The position numbers were made by a program, and so were the translations under genes. A model generated the notes under the pieces. The model did not search any database and had not been told where the DNA came from. It saw nothing but the letters and a program-made list of their open reading frames with translations. A DNA stretch of 26,967 bases, taken from positions 1-26,967 of the forward strand of contig CAZNCJ010000030.1 of NCBI GenBank assembly GCA_964571595.1, in the 5' to 3' direction. Shown here one piece after another: positions 15,267-23,043 of the stretch (positions are counted from its first letter, which is position 1; the number at the start of each line of letters is the position of its first letter). The DNA comes from CALCKU01 sp964571595. Lineage in GTDB: Bacteria > Pseudomonadota > Alphaproteobacteria > Caulobacterales > Maricaulaceae.

Positions 15267-16279
15267 TACCAAAGCCCGCTGACAATATGCCAGCGCGGGC
15301 GGCGGCTCACGACAAAAGCAGACGGCGGGTTGACGATACGGCGCGGCACACTCATCTGCGCGGGGAGTTCCTGTAAGTCCTTCATCTCCATCAAGCGCGC
15401 AATCCGGTCATCGGTCGGCGGATGCGTACGCAATAGCGAAGCCTCGGGCACTTTACGTCTGGGCATGACCAGTTTCTTAATCCAGCTTGTATTGGCCTGA
15501 TCCACCTTTTTAAGGGCAGAGGCCAGCCCGATAGGGTCACCCGTAATCTGGGCTGCGCCAAAATCGGCTTCATATTCACGCGAGCGCGAGAGTGCCATTT
15601 GCAATAAGCCGCTTACGGCTGGCGCAAAAACCAAGACCACAACACATAAAAGCGGCACAGGATATTCAAGCCCAAATAGCAAAGCCCCCAGCGAGACAAA
15701 AATCATAATCTGGCCGATTTGCCCCATCAGATTGGTCAGGCGCGAAAAGGCATCGGCAAGGCTCATCACCCAGACATCATTATGTTTAATGTGGGAGGGC
15801 TCATGGGCCAGCACGCCGCCGATTTCCCGGTTGTTCATTTTATCCAGCAAGCCATGTGTCACCGCGACAACGCTCTGGCGCCCGCGCCCCGAGGCAAAGG
15901 CATTGAGCATTTTAGAAGGCACGTAATAAAGCGTCGGCTTATGTTCTAATCCCGCGCGCTCAACCAGCACGTCAAACATCTCTTGCAGCTCCGGGAGGTC
16001 ACGCGGGCCGAGCGCCTTGGCCTTATACATTTTCAAGACCATTTTGGGCGAAGCCCGCCCGACGGAGAAAATCGTAAAGGCCGAAATCCCCGCCGCCATT
16101 AAGACACCCATGCCGCCCCATAACACAAAGCCCGCCAGACAGAGCAGGCTAAACATGGCCCCGATGATTAAAAAGGATTGGGCGTGATTAGAGCGGTCAT
16201 GCTCGCGGGCCTCACGCGGCGCATATAGCTGCGCTGGGCGGGACCGGGTTTGAACGGGTGCACGGCGTATAAATCTCAT
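15263..16279 (-). CDS. HtpX-like M48 family zinc metalloprotease
   Basis: 338 residues. After a basic N-terminal tail of about 34 residues comes a membrane hairpin (about 35-70). The zinc motif is His159-Glu-Pro-Ser-His163 (VLAHEPSHIKHND), the third ligand is the Glu of SREYEADFGAAQ, and two further hydrophobic segments lie between. The C-terminus has RTHPPTDDRIARL, the typical M48 end. HtpX proteases degrade damaged membrane proteins. Proline at the third position of the HExxH helix is unusual. The ribosome-binding site is poor (CTGGCCTT before ATG 16279), and a long hairpin ends six bases before the start codon, so translation may be regulated. The basic tail and length exceed classical HtpX of about 290 residues. 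Confidence 0.88.
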   Translation of the reverse strand: MRFIRRAPVQTRSRPAQLYAPREAREHDRSNHAQSFLIIGAMFSLLCLAGFVLWGGMGVLMAAGISAFTIFSVGRASPKMVLKMYKAKALGPRDLPELQEMFDVLVERAGLEHKPTLYYVPSKMLNAFASGRGRQSVVAVTHGLLDKMNNREIGGVLAHEPSHIKHNDVWVMSLADAFSRLTNLMGQIGQIMIFVSLGALLFGLEYPVPLLCVVVLVFAPAVSGLLQMALSRSREYEADFGAAQITGDPIGLASALKKVDQANTSWIKKLVMPRRKVPEASLLRTHPPTDDRIARLMEMKDLQELPAQMSVPRRIVNPPSAFVVSRRPRWHIVSGLWY

Positions 16280-16284
16280 AAGGC

Positions 16285-16341
16285 CAGATTAATCCCTCAC
16301 AGACGGCTCTGGCAAGGGGCAGGTGCAGGGAGCTTAATCTG
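16285..16341 (-). promoter_or_regulatory. long hairpin before the M48 protease start
   Basis: Perfect 8-base arms CAGATTAA/TTAATCTG enclose further pairing, CCCT with AGGG and CAC with GTG, around a loop of about 20 bases. It fills most of the gap between the small membrane gene and the protease gene and ends six bases before the protease ATG. It has no T-run, so it is a poor terminator. It could mask the ribosome-binding region or stabilise the message. Confidence 0.5.
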
Positions 16342-16355
16342 ATTACATTCAGGTT

Positions 16356-16613
16356 TTACGAAGGTAAGTTCTCATGAGCTTCACGCGTCAACTTTGGGAC
16401 CAACCGATATTTTACCAAGAAGAATTGAAAAATGGCAATACCTGCGAAAAAATATGAGACTTCCTTTATACCTACTAAGGCCTCTGGCTTATAATAATTA
16501 AACATGGCTATAATTATGAAAATAATTTGACCCACATTCATAGCGATTTCCATAATCCGAATTGAATTTAAGCGCGCTTCAAGTGGTTGATCTGGTTTAA
16601 ATCTGTTCATCAT
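16356..16613 (-). CDS. 85-residue two-helix membrane protein
   Basis: Starts at ATG 16613 or, with better spacing from GAGGGG, at the adjacent ATG 16610 (MNRFKPDQ). A polar N-terminus of about 25 residues is followed by two hydrophobic helices (NVGQIIFIIIAMFNYY and SYFFAGIAIFQFFLV) and a basic tail. It lies seven bases after the hydrolase stop on the same strand, so it is probably cotranscribed. No family recognised. Confidence 0.6.
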   Translation of the reverse strand: MMNRFKPDQPLEARLNSIRIMEIAMNVGQIIFIIIAMFNYYKPEALVGIKEVSYFFAGIAIFQFFLVKYRLVPKLTREAHENLPS

Positions 16614-16620
16614 AATCCCC

Positions 16621-17352
16621 TCACCACCCCAATTTCTTTTTGATAATATCATTGACGGCTTGTGGGGAGATTTTGCGCCACGGATTTTCCAAATTCGGGT
16701 CAGACAAAGCCTCGAAATGACCATCGCGCAAATAACATAAAACAGAAATTGCCAAATCATGCGTCAGCAGCATAGCGGTGTGACTATAGCTGATTTCATA
16801 GCGGTGGGTGACTTCCTCGGACATAGTTTCAGACAATTTCACCACGCCGTCATTAGGCCCGTCCAGCCCGCCTTTTTTTAAAATCTTGCCCACGCCGACA
16901 TCTTTGTCCCCGGCGATCATGCCAAGTGGCTGCCCTACCGGCCAAGGGGGCGCACCGCCCAAAAGCCCGCGTTCTGTTGCCCGCCCCAAGACCAGTTTCG
17001 CAATCTCGTTTTTGTTTAAATCCTTGGCCACTTCACTGCCATTAATCGGCGTGCCCAACATGAGCGTCTTGCCAATCCGCGCGTGGTCATAGCTATGCAT
17101 GAGATGTTTCATCACAATCCCGCCCAGACTATGGGCGACAAGGTGGATAATATCAGCCTCTATACGGCCAATATATCTCTGGAGTTTTTCGGCATTTTCT
17201 TGCGGGGTTTTCGTGACCGAATTATAGCTAAATAAATGCGGATCATAACCTTCAAGCGCAAGACGCGCAGCCAAGGGCATAAGATTGGCGGCTGTGCCCC
17301 AAATGCCGTGAATAAAAACAACGGCTTCGTCGACTTTTCCGTTCTCCGACAA
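16621..17352 (-). CDS. alpha/beta hydrolase, PGAP1/lipase-like, with GatB-like tail
   Basis: 243 residues with the oxyanion motif VVFIHGIWGT (His15-Gly16), the nucleophile elbow AHSLGGIV (Ser75), a GPNDGVV acidic region and a late SHTAML histidine, as in small cytosolic lipase/esterase-like hydrolases. It lacks a signal peptide. The last residues (SPQAVNDIIKKKLGW) match the end of the upstream GatB (NPQAVNEILRAKLGL) at nine of fifteen positions, with a 14-base exact DNA match in the same frame. The gene begins 14 bases after the gatB stop, so it is probably the last part of the gat transcript together with the small membrane gene. Substrate unknown. Confidence 0.85.
   Translation of the reverse strand: MSENGKVDEAVVFIHGIWGTAANLMPLAARLALEGYDPHLFSYNSVTKTPQENAEKLQRYIGRIEADIIHLVAHSLGGIVMKHLMHSYDHARIGKTLMLGTPINGSEVAKDLNKNEIAKLVLGRATERGLLGGAPPWPVGQPLGMIAGDKDVGVGKILKKGGLDGPNDGVVKLSETMSEEVTHRYEISYSHTAMLLTHDLAISVLCYLRDGHFEALSDPNLENPWRKISPQAVNDIIKKKLGW
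16649..16662. repeat. direct repeat copy 1 (gatB tail-like)
   Basis: The 14 bases TCATTGACGGCTTG on the plus strand are identical to 17395-17408 in the gatB 3' end, 746 bases away. They lie in the same frame and the same distance from the stop codon. This copy is inside the last codons of the hydrolase gene. Confidence 0.6.
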
Positions 17353-17366
17353 AATTATATCCTATC

Positions 17367-18860
17367 TTATAGGCCGAGTTTGGCCCGCAATATCTCATTG
17401 ACGGCTTGCGGATTGGCCTTGCCTTGGGATTGCTTCATCACTTGGCCGACAAAGAAGCCGAGCAATTTGGGGTTTTCCTTAGCCTTTTCGACTTGCGCAG
17501 GATTGGCCTCAAGCGCGGCATCGACCATAGCATCAATCGCGCCCATATCCGTGACTTGTTTGAGGCCTTCTTTCTCGATGATCTCATCAGCAGAGCCTTG
17601 GCCTTTAAACATTTTCTCAAAGACAGTTTTGGCGATTTTACCCGAGATGGTTTTATCTGCAATCCTGTCGATCAAACCGCCCAGCGCTTCTGCCGAGACG
17701 GGGCTGTCTTCCAGATCAAGACCTGCTTTATTGAGCGCGCCGAACAGTTCAACCATTGTCCAATTCGAAGCAATTTTCGCATCGCGGCCTTTGGCGACAA
17801 TTTCGTAAAAATCGCTTTTATCCTTGTCAGCCGTCAGGATACGCGCGTCATATTCCGGCAAACCGTATTCACTCATAAAGCGGGCTTTAATGGCGTCGGG
17901 CAGTTCCGGCAGATCAGCCTTGACCTTATCGACAAAACTCTGCTCGAGCTTCAGCGGCAGCAAATCAGGGTCGGGGAAGTAGCGGTAATCATGCGCGTCC
18001 TCTTTGGAGCGCATCGTACGTGTCTCGCCCTTCACACTATCAAAGAGCCGCGTTTCTTGGTCAATCGTGCCGCCTGCTTCGATGATCTCGATATGCCGGC
18101 GCGCCTCATAATTAATAGCTTGGCGGATAAAGCGCATGGAGTTGACGTTTTTAATCTCGCAGCGCGTCCCCAGCTCTCCGCCCGGACGACGCACAGAGAC
18201 ATTGACATCGGCGCGTAGATTGCCCTTTTCCATATCTCCGTCACATGTACCCAGCGCGCGCACAATCCCGCGCAGTTTTTCGACATAGGCAGAGGCCTCT
18301 TCGGGGCTACGCATATCAGGCTTGGAAACGATTTCCATAAGCGCCACACCGCAGCGGTTCAGATCGACATAGGTTTCGTCAGGCGAGAGATCATGCACAG
18401 ACTTGCCTGCATCTTGCTCCAGATGGAGCCGCTCAATCCCGACCGTGACAGGCTCGAGCGTATTGCCGTCCGCATCTATGGGCAGGATTTCTATCTCGCC
18501 CTCGCCCACAATGGGATGCTCGAACTGGCTGATCTGGTAGCCTTGTGGCAGATCAACATAGAAATAATTCTTACGGTCAAAGCGCGAATAAAGATTGATC
18601 TGCGCGTTCAGGCCCAGCCCCGTGCGCACAGCCTGTTCAACGCAAAATTCATTGACCACAGGCAACATGCCCGGCATGCCGGCATCAACAAGACTGACTT
18701 GGCTATTGGGCGCAGAACCATATTCCGTCGAGGAACCAGAGAAGAGCTTAGAATTACTGGCGACTTGAGCATGAACCTCAAGGCCAATAATAACCTCCCA
18801 ATCCCCGCTCTCGCCTTTAATCCAGTCTTTTTCGTCCGCGACGCGCTCTGCTGTGAACAT
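17367..18860 (-). CDS. gatB: aspartyl/glutamyl-tRNA amidotransferase subunit B
   Basis: 497 residues, normal length. GatB carries the kinase and tRNA-binding parts of the GatCAB enzyme that turns misacylated Glu-tRNA-Gln or Asp-tRNA-Asn into the amide form. Signature blocks include GLEVHAQ (26-32), the FDRKNYFYVDLPQGYQISQ region, ADVNVSVR, and the YqeY-like helical tail ending NPQAVNEILRAKLGL. The start ATG at 18860 overlaps the upstream stop by one base (TAATG), with GAGGAC as ribosome-binding site. Unusually, gatA is not directly upstream: a secreted-protein gene intervenes. Confidence 0.98.
   Translation of the reverse strand: MFTAERVADEKDWIKGESGDWEVIIGLEVHAQVASNSKLFSGSSTEYGSAPNSQVSLVDAGMPGMLPVVNEFCVEQAVRTGLGLNAQINLYSRFDRKNYFYVDLPQGYQISQFEHPIVGEGEIEILPIDADGNTLEPVTVGIERLHLEQDAGKSVHDLSPDETYVDLNRCGVALMEIVSKPDMRSPEEASAYVEKLRGIVRALGTCDGDMEKGNLRADVNVSVRRPGGELGTRCEIKNVNSMRFIRQAINYEARRHIEIIEAGGTIDQETRLFDSVKGETRTMRSKEDAHDYRYFPDPDLLPLKLEQSFVDKVKADLPELPDAIKARFMSEYGLPEYDARILTADKDKSDFYEIVAKGRDAKIASNWTMVELFGALNKAGLDLEDSPVSAEALGGLIDRIADKTISGKIAKTVFEKMFKGQGSADEIIEKEGLKQVTDMGAIDAMVDAALEANPAQVEKAKENPKLLGFFVGQVMKQSQGKANPQAVNEILRAKLGL
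17395..17408. repeat. direct repeat copy 2 (gatB 3' end)
   Basis: This is the gatB copy of the 14-base block TCATTGACGGCTTG, covering the codons for QAVN and the start of the next residue in the conserved GatB tail. It partners 16649-16662. Confidence 0.6.
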
Positions 18861-19480
18861 TATTTTTCGTCCTCATTACATTTTACCTGCTGATAAGTCG
18901 CAGGTGATCTATATTCAATATAGTGACGCCAGTTTTCACGGCATCCACCTTTAGGCAATAAAGCTTCCTTATGAGCTGGAGACATCATCACTTTAAGCAT
19001 CCCATTTACAAGCTTTTCTGGTTCAGGGCGTTTTTCCACCTTCACAATAACTTCGCGCCTTCGAGGGCTCTCAACATCGTAATTATAAAGCGTTCTGATA
19101 TTAACTGGTTTAGATGCTGGCCTTTGAAATGACCCGCCATCAACTTTGTAAACTATATCATAATCGGCAATATCAGTATGAACATAAACTTCCGTTTTAA
19201 ATATTTTCATTTCATGCCAAACATAAGTTTCATAAGTCATATTTTCTTCAAGCGACCTATAATCTTGTTCAGTCATAACTGCATATTTGGCTTTATGCAG
19301 TTTAACTTCGTTATTTAATTCAAAAGCACATGTCGACAAACGTATAAAGCCATCTTCAGTTTTCGCGGGTTCAATCAATTTTTCAAACTGACCCGTATAA
19401 TCACACGTCTGAGCGCTTGCTGCTTGATTAAATAACAACAAAAAACCGAACTTTATGATATGCTGTCTTAACTCCACCAC
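18860..19480 (-). CDS. secreted protein of unknown function between gatA and gatB
   Basis: 206 residues from GTG 19480 (GTG 19477 is possible), with GGAG two to five bases upstream, starting inside the end of gatA. A signal peptide is clear (FGFLLLFNQAASA, cleavage before QTCDYTG). The mature protein has cysteines at TCDY, STCAF, GGCREN and VKCNED, so two disulfides are possible. It is rich in Tyr, Glu and Lys and has no recognised domain. The DNA is much more AT-rich than gatA and gatB. It overlaps gatA by 13 bases and gatB by one base, so it is translated within the gat operon, but export makes a role in tRNA amidation unlikely. Probably an insertion. Confidence 0.75.
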   Translation of the reverse strand: MVELRQHIIKFGFLLLFNQAASAQTCDYTGQFEKLIEPAKTEDGFIRLSTCAFELNNEVKLHKAKYAVMTEQDYRSLEENMTYETYVWHEMKIFKTEVYVHTDIADYDIVYKVDGGSFQRPASKPVNIRTLYNYDVESPRRREVIVKVEKRPEPEKLVNGMLKVMMSPAHKEALLPKGGCRENWRHYIEYRSPATYQQVKCNEDEK

Positions 19481-20934
19481 TGCTCCGGCTTGCTCGTAAA
19501 CCCAGCCGCTTTCTCAAGCGCGCTGGCGGCTTTTAACACCGTGTCTTCATCCAGCGCTTTGCCAATGAGTTGCAGGCCGAGCGGCAGGCCGTCTTTATCA
19601 AGACCTGCAGGTACAGATATACCCGGCAAGCCCGCCAAATTCGTCGTCACAGTGAAAATATCATTGAGATACATTTGCACAGGGTCTGTCACTTTGCGTC
19701 CAACAGCAAATGGCGCAGACGGCGCGGTCGGTGTGAGGATAACATCGCAGCTCGCCCAGGCATTTTCAAAATCCTCGACAATGCGTGTACGGACTTTCTG
19801 GGCGCGCAGATAATAAGCATCATAATAACCCGCAGAGAGCACATATGTCCCGATCATGATACGGCGGCGGACCTCATCACCAAAGCCTTCTGTACGGGTC
19901 CGGTCATAGGTATCGTTTAAGTCTTTGCCGTCCACGCGCAAGCCGTAACGCATGCCGTCATAACGCGCGAGATTAGAGGACGCCTCGGCTGGCGCGACGA
20001 CATAATAAGCAGGCAGCGCATATTTTGTATGAGGCAAGGAGATAGGCACAATCTCGGCACCTGCCGCCTTCATCATCTCGCAGCCCTTATCCCAGAGCGA
20101 TTGAATTTCAGAAGGCATACCGTCGATAGAATATTCTTTGGGAATACCAATGCGCAGACCCTTGACCGAGCCGCCGCAGCTTTGTGACCATTTCGGTACA
20201 TCCAGATTAAGGGATGTGCTGTCCTTGGCGTCATAACCCGCCATGCTTTCAAGCAAGATCGCTGCGTCTTTTACGGTCTTGGCAATCGGGCCAGCTTGGT
20301 CGAGCGAGGACGCAAAGGCTACTGTGCCCCAACGCGAGCAGCGGCCATAGGTGGGCTTAATCCCGACAGTGCCCGTAAAACTGGCGGGCTGTCTGATTGA
20401 GCCGCCCGTATCGGTCGCGGTTGCACCGAGGCAGAGATCTGCAGCCACTGCCGCTGCCGAGCCGCCGGATGAGCCGCCCGGCACAAGGTCCTCACCTTTT
20501 CGCCACGGATTAATCACAGGGCCGTAAGCGGAAGTTTCATTAGAAGACCCCATGGCAAATTCGTCCAGATTGAGCTTGCCCAGCATGACCATGCCGTCAG
20601 CTTTCATATTGGCCGTCACAGTGCTTTCATATGTAGGTGTAAATTCGCCCAAAATCTTAGAGGCCGCGCAGGTTTTCACACCTTCGGTACAGAACAAATC
20701 TTTCACGCCGATCGGCGCCCCTTCAAGCAGGCCGACCTCGCCTTTTGCCCTGCGCGCATCAGAGGCTTTGGCTTGCTCTAAGGCCAGCTCATGCGTATCT
20801 GTGATAAAGGCGTTTAGCTTCCCTGCTGATTGGCAGGCTTCTATATGGGCTTGCGTAAGTTCGACGGAGCTAAATTCGCCTTTAGCCATACCGCCCAGCG
20901 CGGCTTCGAGTGTGAGTTTTGTAAGATCAGACAC
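19468..20934 (-). CDS. gatA: aspartyl/glutamyl-tRNA amidotransferase subunit A
   Basis: 488 residues. GatA is the amidase subunit that releases ammonia from glutamine for the transamidation done with GatB and GatC. The Ser-cisSer-Lys triad of the amidase signature is complete: Lys78 (GVKDLF), Ser155 in GGSSGGSAAAVA and Ser179 in DTGGSIRQPAS. It starts three bases after the gatC stop. Its end overlaps the secreted-protein gene by 13 bases. Confidence 0.98.
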   Translation of the reverse strand: MSDLTKLTLEAALGGMAKGEFSSVELTQAHIEACQSAGKLNAFITDTHELALEQAKASDARRAKGEVGLLEGAPIGVKDLFCTEGVKTCAASKILGEFTPTYESTVTANMKADGMVMLGKLNLDEFAMGSSNETSAYGPVINPWRKGEDLVPGGSSGGSAAAVAADLCLGATATDTGGSIRQPASFTGTVGIKPTYGRCSRWGTVAFASSLDQAGPIAKTVKDAAILLESMAGYDAKDSTSLNLDVPKWSQSCGGSVKGLRIGIPKEYSIDGMPSEIQSLWDKGCEMMKAAGAEIVPISLPHTKYALPAYYVVAPAEASSNLARYDGMRYGLRVDGKDLNDTYDRTRTEGFGDEVRRRIMIGTYVLSAGYYDAYYLRAQKVRTRIVEDFENAWASCDVILTPTAPSAPFAVGRKVTDPVQMYLNDIFTVTTNLAGLPGISVPAGLDKDGLPLGLQLIGKALDEDTVLKAASALEKAAGFTSKPEQWWS

Positions 20935-20937
20935 AGC

Positions 20938-21246
20938 CTACTCCACTGAGCGCGGGACAACAAAAAACCCGTCATCTTTTTTCGGCGCGTTTTGCAGCAC
21001 ATCATCGCGCATGGCGCCGTCTGAAACTTGGTCAGCCCGCATTGGCGCCGCCATATCAACCGCAGATGTCATAGGCTCCACATCCTCGACATCCACCTCG
21101 CCTAATTGTTCAATCCAGCGCAAAATACCGTTGAGGTCATCAGCAAGGTTTTGCAGATTATCATCACGGACATGCAAGCGCGAAAGACGTGCGATTTTTT
21201 TGACGTCCAGCGCCGTAACGGCGGTAGGGTTTTCTGTGTCACTCAC
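20938..21246 (-). CDS. gatC: aspartyl/glutamyl-tRNA amidotransferase subunit C
   Basis: 102 residues from GTG 21246, preferred because GGAG sits six bases upstream; an ATG at 21258 would add four residues (MEPH) without a good ribosome-binding site. The helix DVKKIARLSRLHV and the C-terminal APMRADQVSDG / KKDDGFFVVPRSVE region are typical GatC, the small subunit that wraps GatA and GatB together. First gene of the gat operon. Confidence 0.93.
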   Translation of the reverse strand: MSDTENPTAVTALDVKKIARLSRLHVRDDNLQNLADDLNGILRWIEQLGEVDVEDVEPMTSAVDMAAPMRADQVSDGAMRDDVLQNAPKKDDGFFVVPRSVE

Positions 21247-21266
21247 ATGAGGCTCCATAGTAATAT

Positions 21267-21278
21267 ATCCGCGCGGAT
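21267..21278. repeat. 12-base palindrome ATCCGCGCGGAT
   Basis: A perfect 12-base palindrome about 20 bases before the gatC GTG start, in the divergent region. It may be a regulatory site for the gat operon; no known regulator is assigned. Confidence 0.4.
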
Positions 21279-21378
21279 TAGCAGGGCTAGAAGCTGGTCG
21301 CAAGCCCCTAAAATCAAACTAAACTCAACCCTAGATTTGTTGACATGTAAAGAATATTTTCTTACGCGGATAATTGAT

Positions 21379-21394
21379 TTATCGGGGCCGATAA
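21379..21394. repeat. inverted repeat TTATCGG-2-CCGATAA
   Basis: A perfect 7-base inverted repeat with a 2-base centre, in the 187-base divergent gap between gatC and the small membrane ORF. A consensus -35 hexamer TTGACA (21340-21345) lies nearby on the plus strand, but no convincing -10 is spaced from it. It is an operator candidate for the plus-strand gene. Confidence 0.4.
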
Positions 21395-21433
21395 TAGCTA
21401 TAACCAATACAACAAACAAGCTGTCATACGGCT

Positions 21434-21688
21434 ATGTTGACTATAGCTATATCAGCGCCATTATGCGGAGCGCTGAGATTGCTAGATACTGCCACAATTT
21501 TTCCATTACAGCTTATTTTCGGACTTTTAATATTATGCCGATTAATGTTTCGCATATATCAACGCGTATCGATCTATCAACGCTTTGAACGACTACCATC
21601 AAGCGATTTTTATATGAGCTTCGCATTTGATATAATTTTAGGCATATTTTTGATTGTCACCGGCCTGCATTGGGCGAACCTTTTTTAG
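21434..21688 (+). CDS. 84-residue membrane protein (tentative)
   Basis: An ATG-started frame encoding two to three hydrophobic segments (LQLIFGLLILCRLMFRIY and FAFDIILGIFLIVTGLHW) separated by a basic, Arg/Tyr-rich loop. The composition looks like a real small membrane protein, but there is no clear ribosome-binding site and another frame is open across part of it. No family recognised. About half sure it is expressed. Confidence 0.45.
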   Translation: MLTIAISAPLCGALRLLDTATIFPLQLIFGLLILCRLMFRIYQRVSIYQRFERLPSSDFYMSFAFDIILGIFLIVTGLHWANLF

Positions 21689-21762
21689 TCATCTACCTGA
21701 GCTGCATTTTTTGTCCTCATAAGTCTATAGATGATTGCCACAAGCCAGTTGACGTAATAGAG

Positions 21763-21778
21763 CTAACCTAAAGGTTAG
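21763..21778 (+). promoter_or_regulatory. hairpin covering the ribosome-binding site of the first acyltransferase
   Basis: CTAACC-TAAA-GGTTAG is a six-base stem with a four-base loop ending three bases before the ATG at 21782. The AAAGG that would serve as Shine-Dalgarno sits in its loop and 3' arm, so folding could reduce initiation. Confidence 0.4.
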
Positions 21779-21781
21779 ACC

Positions 21782-22375
21782 ATGGACAAATCACATAGTG
21801 CGCAAGCCTCAGAGCTCTCACCCAAAACAGGGAATGCCTTTACACGGGCATTTGCAGGGTGGGTGTTAAAGGCTTTGGGATGGAAAGTTACGGGACAACT
21901 GCCCAATGTTAAAAAATGTATCTTCATAGGTGCCCCCCATACCTCAAATTGGGATTTGATAATCGCCCTAGCCTCCATGCAATATGTTGGTCTGAAATGC
22001 TCTTGGATGATGAAGAAAGAGGCTTTCTTTTGGCCGCTTGGTGGGTTGTTTAAAAAACTGGGCGGTATTCCGATTGAGCGTAGAAAGAAAACCGATATTA
22101 CCCAACAAATTACGGAGTGGTTTGCCAGTAATGATAATGTTTGGCTTGGGATCACACCTGAAGGAACGCGCTCCAAGGTAGACAGTTTCAAAAAAGGCTA
22201 TTTGCGTATGGCCTATGCGGCAGGTGTGCCTGTCTTGCTGATTGCGATTAACGCCAAGACGAAAGAAGTTGTCATAGACAAGTTATGGGAGCTGACATTT
22301 GATACGGATTTGGATAATCGAAAAATCAAAGCCTATTATGATAAAAATTATGTAGGCATACGCCCAAATTCATAA
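21782..22375 (+). CDS. PlsC-fold acyltransferase 1
   Basis: 197 residues. The LPLAT acyltransferase motifs are plain: H-x4-D as His53...Asp58 (APHTSNWD), the FFWPLGGLFKKLGGIPIERR block, and PEGTRSK (125-131). These enzymes transfer an acyl chain from CoA or ACP to glycerophosphates or related lipids at the inner membrane face. The protein is shorter than classical PlsC (about 240) and lacks an obvious N-terminal membrane helix; the short GAPHTSNWD type is common as a second family in proteobacteria. Its neighbour downstream is a clear paralogue. The acceptor lipid cannot be told from sequence. Confidence 0.88.
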   Translation: MDKSHSAQASELSPKTGNAFTRAFAGWVLKALGWKVTGQLPNVKKCIFIGAPHTSNWDLIIALASMQYVGLKCSWMMKKEAFFWPLGGLFKKLGGIPIERRKKTDITQQITEWFASNDNVWLGITPEGTRSKVDSFKKGYLRMAYAAGVPVLLIAINAKTKEVVIDKLWELTFDTDLDNRKIKAYYDKNYVGIRPNS

Positions 22376-22411
22376 TAATAGAGCCTGAAATTAACGTAAT
22401 TATTGGCCTTC

Positions 22412-23011
22412 ATGAAATACGACAATCCACATATGAGTTCTGTTTCACCCAGAATGGGAAATGGCTTAACTCGCGCTATAGGTTCCATCGGCCTCAAACT
22501 CATAGGCTGGAAACTTGTAGGCAAAATGCCGGACACTCCCAAATTTGTAATATTAGGTGTACCCCATACCTCTAATTGGGACGCAATTGCGGCCACGCTA
22601 GCCATGCTTGCCTCAGGTTTTCGCTATACGTTTCTGATTAAGAGAGAATGGTTTTTCTGGCCAATGGGTCCGATTTTCAAAGCCTTGGGCGGCTATCCAG
22701 TTGATCGTAGAAAAGGCTCAGGCCCAAATGTCGTCCAACAACTCACAGCCTATATCGACTCTGTTGAAAATGTCTGCATTGGTTTCCCACCAGAAGGTAC
22801 ACGCTCGAAAGTCTCCCAATATAAAACCGGCTATCTGCGCGTGGCCTATGCCGCCAAAGTTCCCGTTTTTATCTGTGCGTTTGACGGGCCAAATAAACGT
22901 GTCGTGCTTGACAGACTTATGGAACTGACGGGCGATATTGAAACTGACAATAAAAACATCAAAGCCTATGTCGATGCTAATTGGGTCGGCATCAGACCTG
23001 ACAATCAATAG
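22412..23011 (+). CDS. PlsC-fold acyltransferase 2
   Basis: 199 residues from ATG 22412; ATG 22433 (MSSVSPRMG) is equally possible because neither has a good ribosome-binding site. The motifs match its upstream paralogue position by position: His52...Asp57 (VPHTSNWD), FFWPMGPIFKALGGYPVDRR, PPEGTRSK and the shared ending VGIRP. The two genes are 36 bases apart and very probably come from a tandem duplication. Substituted residues around the acceptor pocket suggest the copies have diverged in substrate. It faces pyrC tail to tail. Confidence 0.88.
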   Translation: MKYDNPHMSSVSPRMGNGLTRAIGSIGLKLIGWKLVGKMPDTPKFVILGVPHTSNWDAIAATLAMLASGFRYTFLIKREWFFWPMGPIFKALGGYPVDRRKGSGPNVVQQLTAYIDSVENVCIGFPPEGTRSKVSQYKTGYLRVAYAAKVPVFICAFDGPNKRVVLDRLMELTGDIETDNKNIKAYVDANWVGIRPDNQ

Positions 23012-23043
23012 CTGATTTCATCCCCTTGGACTGACAGGGTTGC

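Noticed and set aside
17406..18218. 270-codon plus-strand open frame opposite gatB.
   Set aside because: Antisense shadow of gatB; no ribosome-binding site or protein pattern.
21106..21588. 160-codon plus-strand frame starting inside gatC.
   Set aside because: Begins antisense to gatC and overlaps the more membrane-like 84-residue frame; composition is not protein-like.
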